64,000 nucleotides of DNA from Tautonia sp040717455 (GCF_040717455.1 NZ_JBFEFH010000019.1:75837-139836); one strand, 5' to 3'; shown: positions 24,084 through 33,321, counted from the stretch's first letter. Translations and numbers: made by a program. The notes: a model not told the origin generated them from the sequence alone.

Positions 24084-25673
24084 TCAGCCCCCCCGGCTGC
24101 CGATGGTCGACCAGCCGCTTCGAGAAGAGGACCGCTGCGATTCGCCGGCCGGTCGCGAGGGGTTCGAACGCCCCGACGCATCGGCCGACGTCGGCCGGTT
24201 GCTCTGGCGGGCCGTCCCCGAGGCCACCCGGCTGCCGCCGGTCGAGCTGCCCGGGACCACCGGCGTCCAGGCCGATCGGCCCGGCCGATCGGCGCGGCCG
24301 GTGGCCAGCTCGGGCTTCACCCCGGCCCGCGGCCGATCCTCTCGGGCCGGCTCCAGGCTCGCCTCCGGCACCTGGATGCCGAGGAATTCGGGGCGGGGGA
24401 CGACGATCGGGTCGACGTTCAGCATCCGGTCGCCCCGGCCCGAGTTCGCGACGGCGATGGCCTCGTCCTCCCCGCCGTTCTGCAGGCGGTAGGTGTAATC
24501 CTGCGGGGCCTCCTGGCGGGCCGCCGGGCTCCCCGAGTTGTCGGCCACCGAGAGCTGCGGGCCGCGAGGCGCCCGGTACTCATACAGGTACGACATGTCG
24601 TTGCGGTCGAGGATCGCGTAGATCGAGCCCGGCGACGCGTACAAACCCCGGCCGACCGACGGGTCGAAGGCGAAGTTGCAGACGCCGGCCACGTAGCCGT
24701 CCTCGGTGAACAGGCCGCCGCCCGACCGCCCCTGCTTCGGCGAGTGCTGGCACTCGATCGCCTCGTAATTCCGCTTGCCCGGCACCTGGTAGCGCGACGT
24801 CGGCGCGAAGATCACCGTGTTCCAGGCCGTCGCGTCCTCGCCGTGCGAGCAGCCGACCGTGTACATGCTCATCCGGGCCTTCGCCCGCCAGTGCTCCGGC
24901 ACGACCCGGGCCGACGGCACGACCGACCCGGGGCGAATCCGGACCAGGGCCACGTCGCGGTCGAAGTCGTAGTCGATCACCTCGCCCGGCATCGGCTTGC
25001 CCTGCGGCCGGACGGTCTGGCCCCCCGGCCCGCCCAGCTTGCCGTCGAACAGCTCGACGAGCACCGGCAGGTTGAACTGGTCGGGCCTCGGCTGACGCCC
25101 CTTGACCGTGAAGATGTGGGCACAGGTGAGGATGATCGACTCCTCCGGCGTGCTCTCGATGATCGTCCCCGAGCCGAACCCGAGCGACCCGCGGTCCTTG
25201 ACCGTGATTCGAACCACCGTCGCCCACGGGTCGGGGTTCGACCGCGAGGGGGCGGCCGCCGCGTTCGAGGCGGCCCGGACCGGAGGCCGGGCCTCCTCCC
25301 GGACGGGGGTCGGCTTCGCCGCCTCTCGGTACAGGTCGGCCAGCTCTCGGGTCTCGACCAGCCCTTCCCGGCGCGTCAGCTCCCGGCCCTCGGCGTCGAC
25401 GATGACGAAGGTCGGGACCCCTTCGATCCCGTACCGCTCGACCAGTTCCGGGTGCTCGTCGACGTCGATCGATCGGACGGGATAACGGTTTTCAATGAGC
25501 GTCTCGACCCGAGGGCGCATCTGCTTGCAGGGCGGGCACCACTCGGCATGGAAGTCGAGGATCAACGGGCCTCGGGCACCTTGCTCGGCTCCGCCGGGAG
25601 CGGCGGAGGCCGAGGGGCCGGGGCCGGGGATGATCGCAAGCACCAAGGTCAGCAGCAAGGGGGCGGTGGTCAT
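24084..25673 (-). CDS. Secreted thioredoxin-fold / trypsin-like protease fusion
   Basis: A 529-residue exported protein with two enzymes in one chain. After a signal peptide (LLLTLVLAIIPG) a thioredoxin domain has the active site WCPPC at residues 45-49 and the cis-proline loop GVPTF. From about residue 150 a trypsin/HtrA-type peptidase domain follows, with a plausible complete triad: His186 (LTCAH), Asp240 (DFDRD) and Ser317 (GRSGGG). A ~170-residue low-complexity Pro/Arg/Ser tail ends the protein; no PDZ domain is seen. The ATG at 25673 has AAGGAG upstream. It may combine disulfide handling and proteolysis in the periplasm; that is inference. Confidence 0.82.
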   Translation of the reverse strand: MTTAPLLLTLVLAIIPGPGPSASAAPGGAEQGARGPLILDFHAEWCPPCKQMRPRVETLIENRYPVRSIDVDEHPELVERYGIEGVPTFVIVDAEGRELTRREGLVETRELADLYREAAKPTPVREEARPPVRAASNAAAAPSRSNPDPWATVVRITVKDRGSLGFGSGTIIESTPEESIILTCAHIFTVKGRQPRPDQFNLPVLVELFDGKLGGPGGQTVRPQGKPMPGEVIDYDFDRDVALVRIRPGSVVPSARVVPEHWRAKARMSMYTVGCSHGEDATAWNTVIFAPTSRYQVPGKRNYEAIECQHSPKQGRSGGGLFTEDGYVAGVCNFAFDPSVGRGLYASPGSIYAILDRNDMSYLYEYRAPRGPQLSVADNSGSPAARQEAPQDYTYRLQNGGEDEAIAVANSGRGDRMLNVDPIVVPRPEFLGIQVPEASLEPAREDRPRAGVKPELATGRADRPGRSAWTPVVPGSSTGGSRVASGTARQSNRPTSADASGRSNPSRPAGESQRSSSRSGWSTIGSRGG

Positions 25674-26801
25674 GCCGCGAGGACTCCTTCTTCCCGGGCA
25701 GCAATCCACCTCGCTCGGCCTGAGAGCGACGCCTGACCGCCCGTGAAAGGCAGGGGCAGGATCGTTCCGGATCGATCGGGCAGATCGGCCGCGATTGTTC
25801 CCTCGCCGTCGGGCAAGCGGCCCGACGCGGGGGGCACCGGCCTGACGGGCCGGCGCCGGGAAACCACCGAGTGCGAGGATGTGAGACGAGAGGCGATCGC
25901 ATCCGCAACCCGTTCCCGATGCTCGATCCCGGATCGGGCCACTCGGGCCTGACGGATCGACCGGGGGGCGGGTCCGACCACGGCGAGGGCCGTGGTGCGA
26001 TGCGCCGAGGAAAGAGGGGAGAATTCGAGAGGGGGTGCGGCATGCCGGATCGAACATCCGGCCCTTCCTTGGACAAGCCTCAGATCACTGACCCCGCGGC
26101 CCGACCTCATGTCGGGCTTCGGCACCGGCCGCCCAGAACCCCGGCGCGCTCGATCATCCCGTGATTGCCCCGCGAAGGACAGCCGAGGAAGGGATCGAGA
26201 AACTCGCGAGGGCTCAATCACGGCTGGCGGGCCTCTTTCTACTCGGAGCGGGCACGAAGGACCAGATCAGTTATCGGCCCCGGCGTCGGGTTTCTGGACG
26301 GTTTCTCGAAAAAGATCCGCCGATCCCCCGCCGGTCGTGCGGTTCTTGCCGCCATTGCCGAAGCTGTCGGAACCAAATGGCCCCGGAGGTCGTCTGAACG
26401 GTGTGGCCGGTTTGCCGCCGCCCGGTTGGTCGGGTAGAGTTGGCTCAGTCCGGCTGGTCGGACAGCGATCGCGGCACCCTGTCGGCCCGAACCGCATCGA
26501 GAATCGTTTTCTGCCTCGCCTCGCTCCTTCGCACTGCGGCCCCATCACGGAAGTCGTCTCCTGTGGGTGACTTGCGAGTCGGTTTGTTCAGTGCTTAGAA
26601 TGCAAAGGCGATGGCAAGGGCGGTTTTGTACTGCGTCGATCCGATTCCGGGTCGCTCGCCGCTCCGGTCGAGTTCACCTCCACCCACTCCACGGTCTTGC
26701 CCCCCAATCGTTCCAACGCCCCGCCGAGATGCTCTCGAGGCGCGACGTCCAGAAGGCCCGGGCGGCCGACCGTCTGACTCCGATCGCAACGGGATGGGAC
26801 C
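25674..26801. other. 1.1-kb gene-free stretch
   Basis: Several frames are open on both strands but all are Arg/Pro/Gly-rich, as expected for noise in DNA this GC-rich, and none shows a recognisable fold or a good ribosome site. A promoter-like pair lies near its right end. No RNA gene was recognised. Confidence 0.5.
26572..26601 (+). promoter_or_regulatory. Sigma-70-like promoter upstream of the coiled-coil gene
   Basis: TTGCGA at 26572-26577 and TAGAAT at 26596-26601, separated by 18 bp, match the -35 and -10 consensus at 4 and 5 of 6 positions. It points toward the coiled-coil gene at 26802 and implies a leader of nearly 200 nt. Confidence 0.5.
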
Positions 26802-27662
26802 ATGACGTTCGTCGGGAAAATCCTCGTCATCGTGATCCTGGCCTTCGCCCTGTTCTTCCTCGCGTTGTCGACGGTGGTCTTCACCGCCTCGACGAACTGG
26901 CGGACAGCGCACCAGGCGGTGACCGAGAAACGCAACCAACTGCAGCAGGAGCTGACGGCCGCCCAGAATGACCTGGCGGCCCAGAAGACCGCGCTGCAGA
27001 AAGAAATCGACGACCGCGATGCTCGGATCGCCACGCTGGACGCTCAGAGCACCTCGCTGAGCAACCAGATCGACACGCTGCAGACCGACATCACGAGCCT
27101 CCGCACCCAGGTGGAGGAGGCCCAGCGCACCACGCAGACCCAGGTGCAGCTCGCCCAGGCCACCACGGCCGAGGCCCAGCAGCTCCGCGAGCAGTTCCAG
27201 GCCGCCCAGAAGGTCGCCAACGACTACGCGGCCCGGCAGACCGAGCTGGACGAGCGGATCTTCCTGCTCGAACGCCAGCTCAACACGGCCACCCAGAACA
27301 ACGAAGACCTGCGCAACGCCCTGGCCGACTACCAGAACTACCTGGAATCGCGCGGCCTGCCCGCCGATCCCGAGCAGGTCCGCCTGGCCGCCCAGGGGAC
27401 CCAGGTCTCCCCCGACATCGAGGGCCGCGTGCTCCGCGTGGCCAACGACTACCTCGAAATCTCGCTCGGATCCGACGACGGGGTGACGACCGGCCAGGAA
27501 TACTTCGTGTTCCGGACCGGCGACTCTCCCCAGTACATCGGTAAGGTTCGGATCACGCTGACCGAGGCCGATAAGGCCGTCGGCCGCCTGATCTTCTCCA
27601 ACTTGGGCCGCAAGGTGATGGAGGGTGACAGTGTCGCAGGCAAGATCCAGCCGCGGAGCTAA
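26802..27662 (+). CDS. Membrane-anchored coiled-coil protein
   Basis: A 286-residue protein with one N-terminal membrane helix (ILVIVILAFALFFLALSTVVF), a long Gln/Ala/Thr-rich coiled coil over roughly residues 35-185, and a C-terminal beta domain. The last domain (IEGRVLRVANDYLEISLGSD, then GVTTGQEYFVF) has the glycine pattern of small barrel domains such as those in MreC or FlgT, a fold-level guess only. The coiled coil could span the periplasm. A 79-residue membrane protein gene begins inside its 3' end, so the two are probably partners. No family recognised with confidence. Confidence 0.78.
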   Translation: MTFVGKILVIVILAFALFFLALSTVVFTASTNWRTAHQAVTEKRNQLQQELTAAQNDLAAQKTALQKEIDDRDARIATLDAQSTSLSNQIDTLQTDITSLRTQVEEAQRTTQTQVQLAQATTAEAQQLREQFQAAQKVANDYAARQTELDERIFLLERQLNTATQNNEDLRNALADYQNYLESRGLPADPEQVRLAAQGTQVSPDIEGRVLRVANDYLEISLGSDDGVTTGQEYFVFRTGDSPQYIGKVRITLTEADKAVGRLIFSNLGRKVMEGDSVAGKIQPRS

Positions 27663-27870
27663 GGCGGGAGGCCGGTCCCGGGGCTCTCGCTCCCAGGCCG
27701 TCGCCGCCCCCCGAGGTGGTGGGAGAGGCGTCTACGTCCAGCAGGCCCGCAGCGATATCTTCGTGGTCCTGCTCGGTGTCGCCCTCGGCGCCATGATCAT
27801 CGGGTGCCTCTTCCTGGCGCTCAAGCTCAACCAGTACGAGTTCAGCGTCTCCGGCCCCGGCGGTTTCTGA
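27631..27870 (+). CDS. Small single-helix membrane protein
   Basis: A 79-residue protein: a basic Ser/Arg/Gly-rich N-terminus of about 35 residues, a predicted membrane helix (IFVVLLGVALGAMIIGCLFLAL) and a short polar tail. I prefer the GTG at 27631 because GGAGG lies 5 bp upstream; another in-frame GTG at 27625 is too close to that site. It overlaps the end of the coiled-coil gene by 32 bp, indicating translational coupling. Function unknown; a membrane partner of the coiled-coil protein is likely. Confidence 0.65.
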   Translation: MSQARSSRGAKAGGRSRGSRSQAVAAPRGGGRGVYVQQARSDIFVVLLGVALGAMIIGCLFLALKLNQYEFSVSGPGGF

Positions 27871-27907
27871 CCGTCGCCGCCCCGACCGAACATCTTGATC
27901 CGCCTCC

Positions 27908-27946
27908 AGGGCCGGCCCCTCCGTCCAGACGATGGGGGCCGGCCCT
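27908..27946 (+). terminator. GC-rich hairpin after the coiled-coil pair
   Basis: A perfect 12-bp stem, 27908-27919 with 27935-27946 (AGGGCCGGCCCC and its complement), encloses a 15-nt loop 38 bp after the small membrane protein gene. The following sequence (GTTCTCGTT) has few Ts, so it is only a likely terminator. Confidence 0.5.
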
Positions 27947-28400
27947 GTTCTCGTTGGGACGACCCTTGATCGTCTCGTCCCAGCCCACCCCCTTTGGCCT
28001 GGCCCTCCCCCCCTGGCCTCTTGCCGATCCTCGTCCGGAGTCGCCCGCCCTCGGGATACGATCGCTCACCTCGTCCGCCGCCCGATCCGGACCGACGCTC
28101 GCATGTCGGGGCACTCGAACCCTCGATGCCGCCCCTCCCCCCTTCTCCTCTTTACTCCACGTCCTCGCCAGCGCAAGGGAACATGGCCGAGGAGGATTGC
28201 ACCGTCGCATCGCATCCCCTCGTGCCGAATTGCCCGGATGACGATCCTCGATGCCCGCCGTCGGTTGCCACGGGGCCGTGTTCTGACCCGTGCCCGAAAC
28301 TCCCGAAGGCCACCGTTCGAGGCGATCGGGTCTGGGCGTCTCGACCGGTGTTCCGATCGGATGCCGCCGAATCGGGCGACGGCCGCGGGGAACCGTGCCT

Positions 28401-28436
28401 AAACAATAAAAAAAGGCAGGTGCCGAAGCACCTGCC
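28401..28436 (-). terminator. Rho-independent terminator of the esterase gene
   Basis: On the minus strand a 9-bp stem GGCAGGTGC / GCACCTGCC closes a TTCG tetraloop (28415-28436) and is followed by seven Ts and further T-rich sequence (28401-28414). It lies 54 bp after the end of the minus-strand esterase and is the cleanest intrinsic terminator in the window. The preceding 400 bp (27950-28400) hold no supportable gene. Confidence 0.88.
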
Positions 28437-28489
28437 CTGCAATTCCGATCGGGTTCGAACGCACCGTCAACCGCCGACGGCCGGGATCG

Positions 28490-29509
28490 TCACTGGCCGC
28501 CGCCGAGTTCGGGCATCTCCAGGGGCAGTTGCTTCGGCGGGCAGCGGTCGAAGAAGGAGAGGACGGCCGCGCTGCCGTCGAAGTCCTGGCTGGTCTTGCC
28601 GACCATCTCGACGTGATAGTTCGAGGGTTTCCCGGGCCAGTTGTGGCCGGCCCCCTCGATCCGGTAGATCTCGACGAGCGTGCCGCCCTCGCCCGGCGGA
28701 TACGAATAGACGCGGGTCGTCGTGTCGTCGTCCTCCGGGCGATCGGGCAGGGTCGTCACCTCCGGCTCGCCGGTGATCCCGTTGGCCGCGAGGTAGGCCG
28801 CGATCGTCTCGTCGGCCGGGGCGACCCGCCCTCGGTCCTGGGGCAGGAGGCCGGCGATCGGCCCCCCGCCGACCGGCATCAAGGGGTCGTCCTCGCCGAT
28901 GATCGCCATCAGCGAGACCGGGTGCGGCGGGTCGAAACGCCCGGCCACCACGTCGGTCATCGCCCCGGAGACGGGGGCCACGCCCGCGACCACGTCCGAG
29001 GCGTCGGCCGCCAGGCGATGGCAGAACATCGCCCCGCTCGAGATCCCGGTCGCGAAGACCCGACTGCTGTCGATCAGCCCCTCGGCCGCCAGCTCACGGA
29101 CGATGGCCCGGACCATCGCCACGTCGTCGAACCGCCGGTCCATCTCCGGGTCGAGCCCGTCCCGGCGGGTGAACGAGGCGAAGCCCCGGTTGCGGACGAT
29201 CGGGGCGCCGGAATCGTAATTCCAGTTCTTCCCCTCACCCTTCGGGTAGATCAGCACGAAGCCGCGGTCGTCGGCCATCGGGTCGAGTTTCGCGTAATTC
29301 TGGATGGTGTCCGGGGTCCCTCCCTCGCCGTGGAAGACGAAGATCGCCGGCGCGGGGCGCGACCACCCCGACGGGACGAACAGGCGGAACGACCGCGTCT
29401 CCTGCCCGACCGTCACGACCCGATCTTCCGCCGACCCGGGCACGAACCCCTTCGGAGCGTCCAGGCTCGGCGGCGCCAGCATCACGGAAGCGACAAGCGT
29501 CCAGATCAA
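28490..29509 (-). CDS. Secreted esterase, PHB-depolymerase / LpqC-like
   Basis: A 339-residue alpha/beta hydrolase with a signal peptide (IWTLVASVMLAPPS). The fold is marked by an early oxyanion-type FVFHGEGG, a nucleophile elbow GISSGAMF with Ser as G-x-S-x-G, an aspartate in IIGEDDPLMPV and a histidine in GAGHNWPG, giving a complete triad in family order. Relatives cleave polyhydroxybutyrate or feruloyl esters; the substrate here is unknown. The start is a TTG at 29509, chosen because AAAGGA lies 9 bp upstream and it opens the signal peptide. It is divergent from the Rad52-like gene and followed by a clear terminator. Confidence 0.85.
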   Translation of the reverse strand: MIWTLVASVMLAPPSLDAPKGFVPGSAEDRVVTVGQETRSFRLFVPSGWSRPAPAIFVFHGEGGTPDTIQNYAKLDPMADDRGFVLIYPKGEGKNWNYDSGAPIVRNRGFASFTRRDGLDPEMDRRFDDVAMVRAIVRELAAEGLIDSSRVFATGISSGAMFCHRLAADASDVVAGVAPVSGAMTDVVAGRFDPPHPVSLMAIIGEDDPLMPVGGGPIAGLLPQDRGRVAPADETIAAYLAANGITGEPEVTTLPDRPEDDDTTTRVYSYPPGEGGTLVEIYRIEGAGHNWPGKPSNYHVEMVGKTSQDFDGSAAVLSFFDRCPPKQLPLEMPELGGGQ

Positions 29510-29730
29510 GGTTCGGTTCCTTTAGATGTCGTGTGTGGAGGTGTCAATCTCTTGGTGCATCCTCGGCCGAGGCCCACGCACGGCCCCGGTCCTCTCTCCT
29601 AGCATCACCCGCGGGCCGATGGCGTGAGACCGCCCGATCGCGACCGATTTCCGCTCCCGTCGTCACGATCACACTTTCCGCGCCAATCCCATCGTCCCCG
29701 GCCCTTTTTCTCGTCGCGATACTGAACCTA

Positions 29731-29759
29731 TTGACACCATGTCCCGGAATTGGTATCGT
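29731..29759 (+). promoter_or_regulatory. Sigma-70-like promoter upstream of the Rad52-like gene
   Basis: TTGACA at 29731-29736 is a perfect -35 and TATCGT at 29754-29759 a fair -10, with a 17-bp spacer. It reads toward the Rad52-like gene with a leader of about 190 nt. The surrounding ~100 bp are distinctly AT-richer than the genome. Confidence 0.6.
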
Positions 29760-29958
29760 TTGTACACCTGGAGGCGATGGGGCGGGATGCCCGCCGATCG
29801 CCCCGGCAGTCGGATCCAGTTTCGGGGCGACTTGACTGCCCCGGAGTCCGGCGATGCACCCGGTGGTTCTTCTCAGCGAGGGCGGCGTTCGGCCTTTCGA
29901 GATCACGACTTACGTTCGTGCGGCCGGATCGTCCGATCCTCCGGGGGGCGAGACATCC

Positions 29959-30738
29959 ATGACTCAGTATCCCGACCTCTTCGCGGCCCTCGCCGCGCCG
30001 TTTGCCGCTCACGAAGTCAAGGTCCGTCCGCAGGCGGGCCGACAGCTCCATTATATCACTGCCCGGACGGCCATGAACCGCCTCGACAGTGTCCTGGGGC
30101 CAGAAAACTGGTGGGACTCCTATCAGCCGTCCGAGCATTCGGTCCTCTGCACCCTGACGATCCGGCTGCCCGACGGCACGACGCTGTCGAAGTCCGACGC
30201 CGGCGGCTACGCCGGCATGTCCGACCAGGGGGACGACGACAAGAGCGGCTACAGCGACGCCTTCAAGCGTGCCGCCGTCAAGTTCGGCGTCGCCCGCTAC
30301 CTCTACCGCGACGGCGTCCCCGAGTTCGTCCGGGAGCGGGTCGCCGCCGCCTCCCCCGCCGTCGCCGTGGCGGCGCCTGAGGGCTCGGCCCCTGCCCCTT
30401 CGGGCTCGGCGGCGCAGGAACCGACCCCGTCGCCCCGATCGGATCGCGATCGCGAACGGTCGCCCCGATCGGACACCAACGGTGCATCGAACGGCATCGT
30501 CGGCACTCCCCCCCGGAGCGGCCGGGCCCTGTTCGCCTGGGTCAAGGACCAGGAGCAGCGGCACGAGGTCGGCCTGCTCCCGTACCTGAACAAGTGGGGC
30601 AAGCTCCAGGATTATCCCGGCCGCATGGTCGACTGGGACAACGAGCAGGTGGCCAACGCCTATCAGGAGGCCATCCGCAAGATCCAGGCGAGCCTGCCCG
30701 ACCGCAATGAGGCCCTTGAGGAGGCGCTGGCCAATTAA
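29959..30738 (+). CDS. Rad52/Rad22-like single-strand annealing protein
   Basis: A 259-residue protein. The first ~125 residues match the Rad52/22 annealing fold: a strand-turn with YITARTAMNRLDSVLG and ENWWDSY, two strands (VLCTLTIRLPDGT), then DAGGYAG and the family signature DDDKSGYSDAFKRAAVKFG followed by VARYLY. Rad52 rings anneal complementary strands during repair or phage recombination. A Pro/Ser-rich linker (about 130-185) leads to a C-terminal helical domain (RALFAWVKDQEQ). The ATG at 29959 follows a purine-rich GGGGGGCGAG. No phage genes are near, and no exonuclease or SSB gene adjoins. Confidence 0.85.
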   Translation: MTQYPDLFAALAAPFAAHEVKVRPQAGRQLHYITARTAMNRLDSVLGPENWWDSYQPSEHSVLCTLTIRLPDGTTLSKSDAGGYAGMSDQGDDDKSGYSDAFKRAAVKFGVARYLYRDGVPEFVRERVAAASPAVAVAAPEGSAPAPSGSAAQEPTPSPRSDRDRERSPRSDTNGASNGIVGTPPRSGRALFAWVKDQEQRHEVGLLPYLNKWGKLQDYPGRMVDWDNEQVANAYQEAIRKIQASLPDRNEALEEALAN

Positions 30739-30843
30739 TTCGATTGACCCGTTCGGATGAACCCCGGGCCGACGACCTGTTCGGAGCCAGCCGAACTCGC
30801 CCTCGACCCGCCGATCGGGTTCGAGCCCCTCAGAGGCCGATTC

Positions 30844-30887
30844 CGCCCCCCGGTCGCGGGTTTCCTCGCGTCCGCGGGGGCGTTTTT
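30844..30887 (+). terminator. Intrinsic terminator after the Rad52-like gene
   Basis: A GC-rich stem (CGCCCCC at 30844-30850 with GGGGGCG at 30876-30882, extended inward by CGG/CCG and a CGCG pair) is followed directly by five Ts at 30883-30887. It lies 105 bp after the Rad52-like stop. Confidence 0.7.
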
Positions 30888-31024
30888 CATGGAAGTTCGC
30901 CCCGACCCGCGACGCCGTCCCCGTCGCAGGGGCTCCGCCCCGCCATCGGGAGATCCACATCATGCGTCGGAGGATCGGGAGGCGGGGCCCCCTCCGACGT
31001 CTCGGCCGTGAACCCCACGCCGGG

Positions 31025-31519
31025 TCAGGTCCGCAAGTCGGCCTCGCAGATCACCTCGAACCCGGTGTCGCGGAGGATTTGCCCGGCCAGCTCGACGTTG
31101 TCGATGTGCATGGCCACGGCGGCCCGGCCGTGCGGGTGGACGATCAACGGGTAGGCGTAGTGGATATTCACCTCCCCCTGGAGCAAGGCGGTGCAGATGT
31201 CGCCGAGCGTCCGCGAGCCGGCGGTCAGCTCGGCCACGAGCAGCTCATTCTCGGCGAACGGCAGCTCCGACTTCTGGAGGATCTCCCGCCCCTGCTCGCT
31301 GTGGCTGAGCATGATCCGCACGATGCAGCAATCGGCCGAGTCGGCGATCGAGAGCCCGGCGATCCGGACCTTCGTGCCGGTGAACGACCGGACCAGTTCC
31401 AGCAGTTGCCCGACGCGATTCTCCAGGAAGACGGAGAATTGCGTGATTGTCGGCCACGAGTAGCCTTCCAGGGTCTCGAACCCCAGGCCGCCCTCGCCCC
31501 CTCCTTCGCCCAGACTCAT
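31025..31519 (-). CDS. ACT-domain protein (probably two ACT domains)
   Basis: A 164-residue regulatory protein. From about residue 20 an ACT-like fold appears (TQFSVFLENRVGQLLELVRS, then VRIAGLSIADSADCCIVRIML), and a second starts near residue 85 (LLVAELTAGSRTLGDICTALL, ending DNVELAGQILRDTGFEVI). ACT pairs bind amino acids or other small ligands and usually control an enzyme; here no enzyme domain is attached and no partner gene adjoins. The ATG at 31519 has AGGGAG upstream; longer starts lack one. Confidence 0.82.
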   Translation of the reverse strand: MSLGEGGGEGGLGFETLEGYSWPTITQFSVFLENRVGQLLELVRSFTGTKVRIAGLSIADSADCCIVRIMLSHSEQGREILQKSELPFAENELLVAELTAGSRTLGDICTALLQGEVNIHYAYPLIVHPHGRAAVAMHIDNVELAGQILRDTGFEVICEADLRT

Positions 31520-31995
31520 GGCGTCTCCCTGCTCAACATCCCTGGAGCCGATGCGACGCACCCGATCCCTTTGGGAGAGAAGATCCCGGAGCGGCTCGGG
31601 CTCGATTCCGAATCGATGGGACTCACCCTAACCGGTGAGCGATCCAAATGTTAATGAGCACGCCGCCCCCGGTCAATCGTCCTCTTTCCCCCGACCTCCG
31701 GAACGCCCAGGCCACCCCTTCCCGGGCAACTCGGGGATTTGGGGAAAGCCCGGGCCCCCCGGCTGCCGATGGGAAGATGACACAAGCGGATTGAATCTCC
31801 AGGGGGCGCGGGGCGTCCCTTGGGATGAGGATGGGGCTTCTGCGCCGGTGGGACCGGCGCCGCCGGAAGGTGGCCGAAGCCCCCGTTTACTGGTCCACAT
31901 CACCCCACCGCACGCCCTTTTGGAACGATCCGGGCTCGACCGGCTCGCTTCCGCGAATGGCCGGGCGGCCCGCTCCCCTCCGAGAGGTGGTATTC

Positions 31996-33321
31996 ATGTA
32001 CTGGCGACTGCGTGACCTGGTCCGGGCCGGGGCGGCCGCGGGCCTGCTCTTCGCGATGGCCGGCCCGATGCTCCGGGCCCAGGAGCCGACCGAGCCCCTG
32101 CCCGGCGCCTCCCTGCTGGGCGAGACCGTCGACATCCTCCGCGCCCAGCGCACCGGGGCCCTCGAGGTCGAGGCCCGGGGCGCCGGCAACGACCGCGTCG
32201 AGCTCCGGCTCCGCAACACCTCCAACCAGCGGCTCCACGTGGTCCTGCCCCCCGGCCTGGTCGCCTCGGCGGCCTCCGGACAGTTCCAGAGCATGGGCCT
32301 CGGCACGCCGACCAACCAGCCCGAGGCCTTCGGTCGCTTCGATTCGCTGGCCCCGGCCAACCTGCCCGGCTTCCGCTCGATCGCCGTCTCCGGCTCCTCG
32401 GCCGTCGACGCGGTCACGGTCCCGGCCGGCCAGGACGTCGCCGTCACCCTGCCGGCGGTCTGCCTCAACTACGGCCTGCCCGACCCGAAGCCCTCGAACC
32501 GCTTCGAGCTGATGGACGTGGCCGAGTACACCCCGGATCCCCGCGTGCAGAAGGCCCTGCGGTCCCTGGCGACCCTCGGCACCGGCCGCCGGGTGGCCCA
32601 GGTCGTCATGTGGCACGCCTGCAACGGCCTCTCGGTCCCCCAGGTCGCCCGCCTCGCGCCGAAGCTGGCCAACAAGTGGGAACTCGCCCTGGCCGACCGC
32701 TTCCTCGAGGCCCTCGACGCCTCGACCGCCGGCGACCTCGTCGACCCGGCCTACCTGACCGCCAATCGCGTCTTCGTCCGGGTCCAGGGCGAAGGCGACC
32801 TGGCCGAGCACGCCGACCGCCTGGCCGACTCGCTCGACGGCGCGACCCTCTTCGGCCTGCCCGTCCAGGTCGTCCGGGGCAGCGAGACCCCGGCCGCGGC
32901 CGGCCCGGCCCTGTCCTTGGTCGTCACCCTGGTCGCCTCGTCCGACAGCCAGACGACCGGCCGGGTGGCCGTGCACGGCGTCGCTCGCGATCAGGAGTGG
33001 GTCCACGGCGGCTCGACCAAGCTGGCGATCGACGTCCCCTCGACCTCGCTCGACGGCGCGATCCTCGTCTCGGCCGTCGACCGGGCCGTCGCCAACCATT
33101 TCGTCAAGGTCCGCCGCGTCGGCTCGACCAACGGCGGCACCACGATCCGGGTCGAGAACGGCCTGCCGCTGACCGTCGCCTCGCTGATCGTCGACGCCTC
33201 CCCCGAGGGCGGCGCCTTCGTCCCGTTCGAGGCCGTCGGCATCAGCCCGCTCCGCTCGGTCGAGCTGACCGTCCCCGCCGCCGGTGCCCGCATCGAGTCG
33301 CTCGAATTCAACGGCCTCTGA
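31996..33321 (+). CDS. Secreted protein of unknown function
   Basis: A 441-residue protein with a clear signal peptide (AAAGLLFAMAGPMLRAQ) after a short basic N-terminus. The mature part has a beta-rich region (ALEVEARGAGNDRVELRLRN), a helical block around residues 175-260 and a second beta-rich half (TTIRVENGLPLTVASLIVDA). The alternating Val/Thr strands suggest a periplasmic or surface beta-sandwich protein. No enzyme motif or known family recognised. The ATG at 31996 follows GAGAGGTGG. A strong hairpin lies just downstream. Confidence 0.75.
   Translation: MYWRLRDLVRAGAAAGLLFAMAGPMLRAQEPTEPLPGASLLGETVDILRAQRTGALEVEARGAGNDRVELRLRNTSNQRLHVVLPPGLVASAASGQFQSMGLGTPTNQPEAFGRFDSLAPANLPGFRSIAVSGSSAVDAVTVPAGQDVAVTLPAVCLNYGLPDPKPSNRFELMDVAEYTPDPRVQKALRSLATLGTGRRVAQVVMWHACNGLSVPQVARLAPKLANKWELALADRFLEALDASTAGDLVDPAYLTANRVFVRVQGEGDLAEHADRLADSLDGATLFGLPVQVVRGSETPAAAGPALSLVVTLVASSDSQTTGRVAVHGVARDQEWVHGGSTKLAIDVPSTSLDGAILVSAVDRAVANHFVKVRRVGSTNGGTTIRVENGLPLTVASLIVDASPEGGAFVPFEAVGISPLRSVELTVPAAGARIESLEFNGL

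Noticed and set aside
25674..26801. Several open frames of 60-190 codons in the gap
   Set aside because: All are rich in Arg/Pro/Gly/Ser, overlap each other on both strands, and lack ribosome sites or recognisable folds.
28440..28465. tRNA-like T-loop sequence (GGTTCGAAC) near 28.45 kb
   Set aside because: No acceptor stem, D-arm or anticodon arm can be built around it; it lies between a terminator and the end of the esterase gene. A similar GGTTCGAG near 30.8 kb fails the same test.
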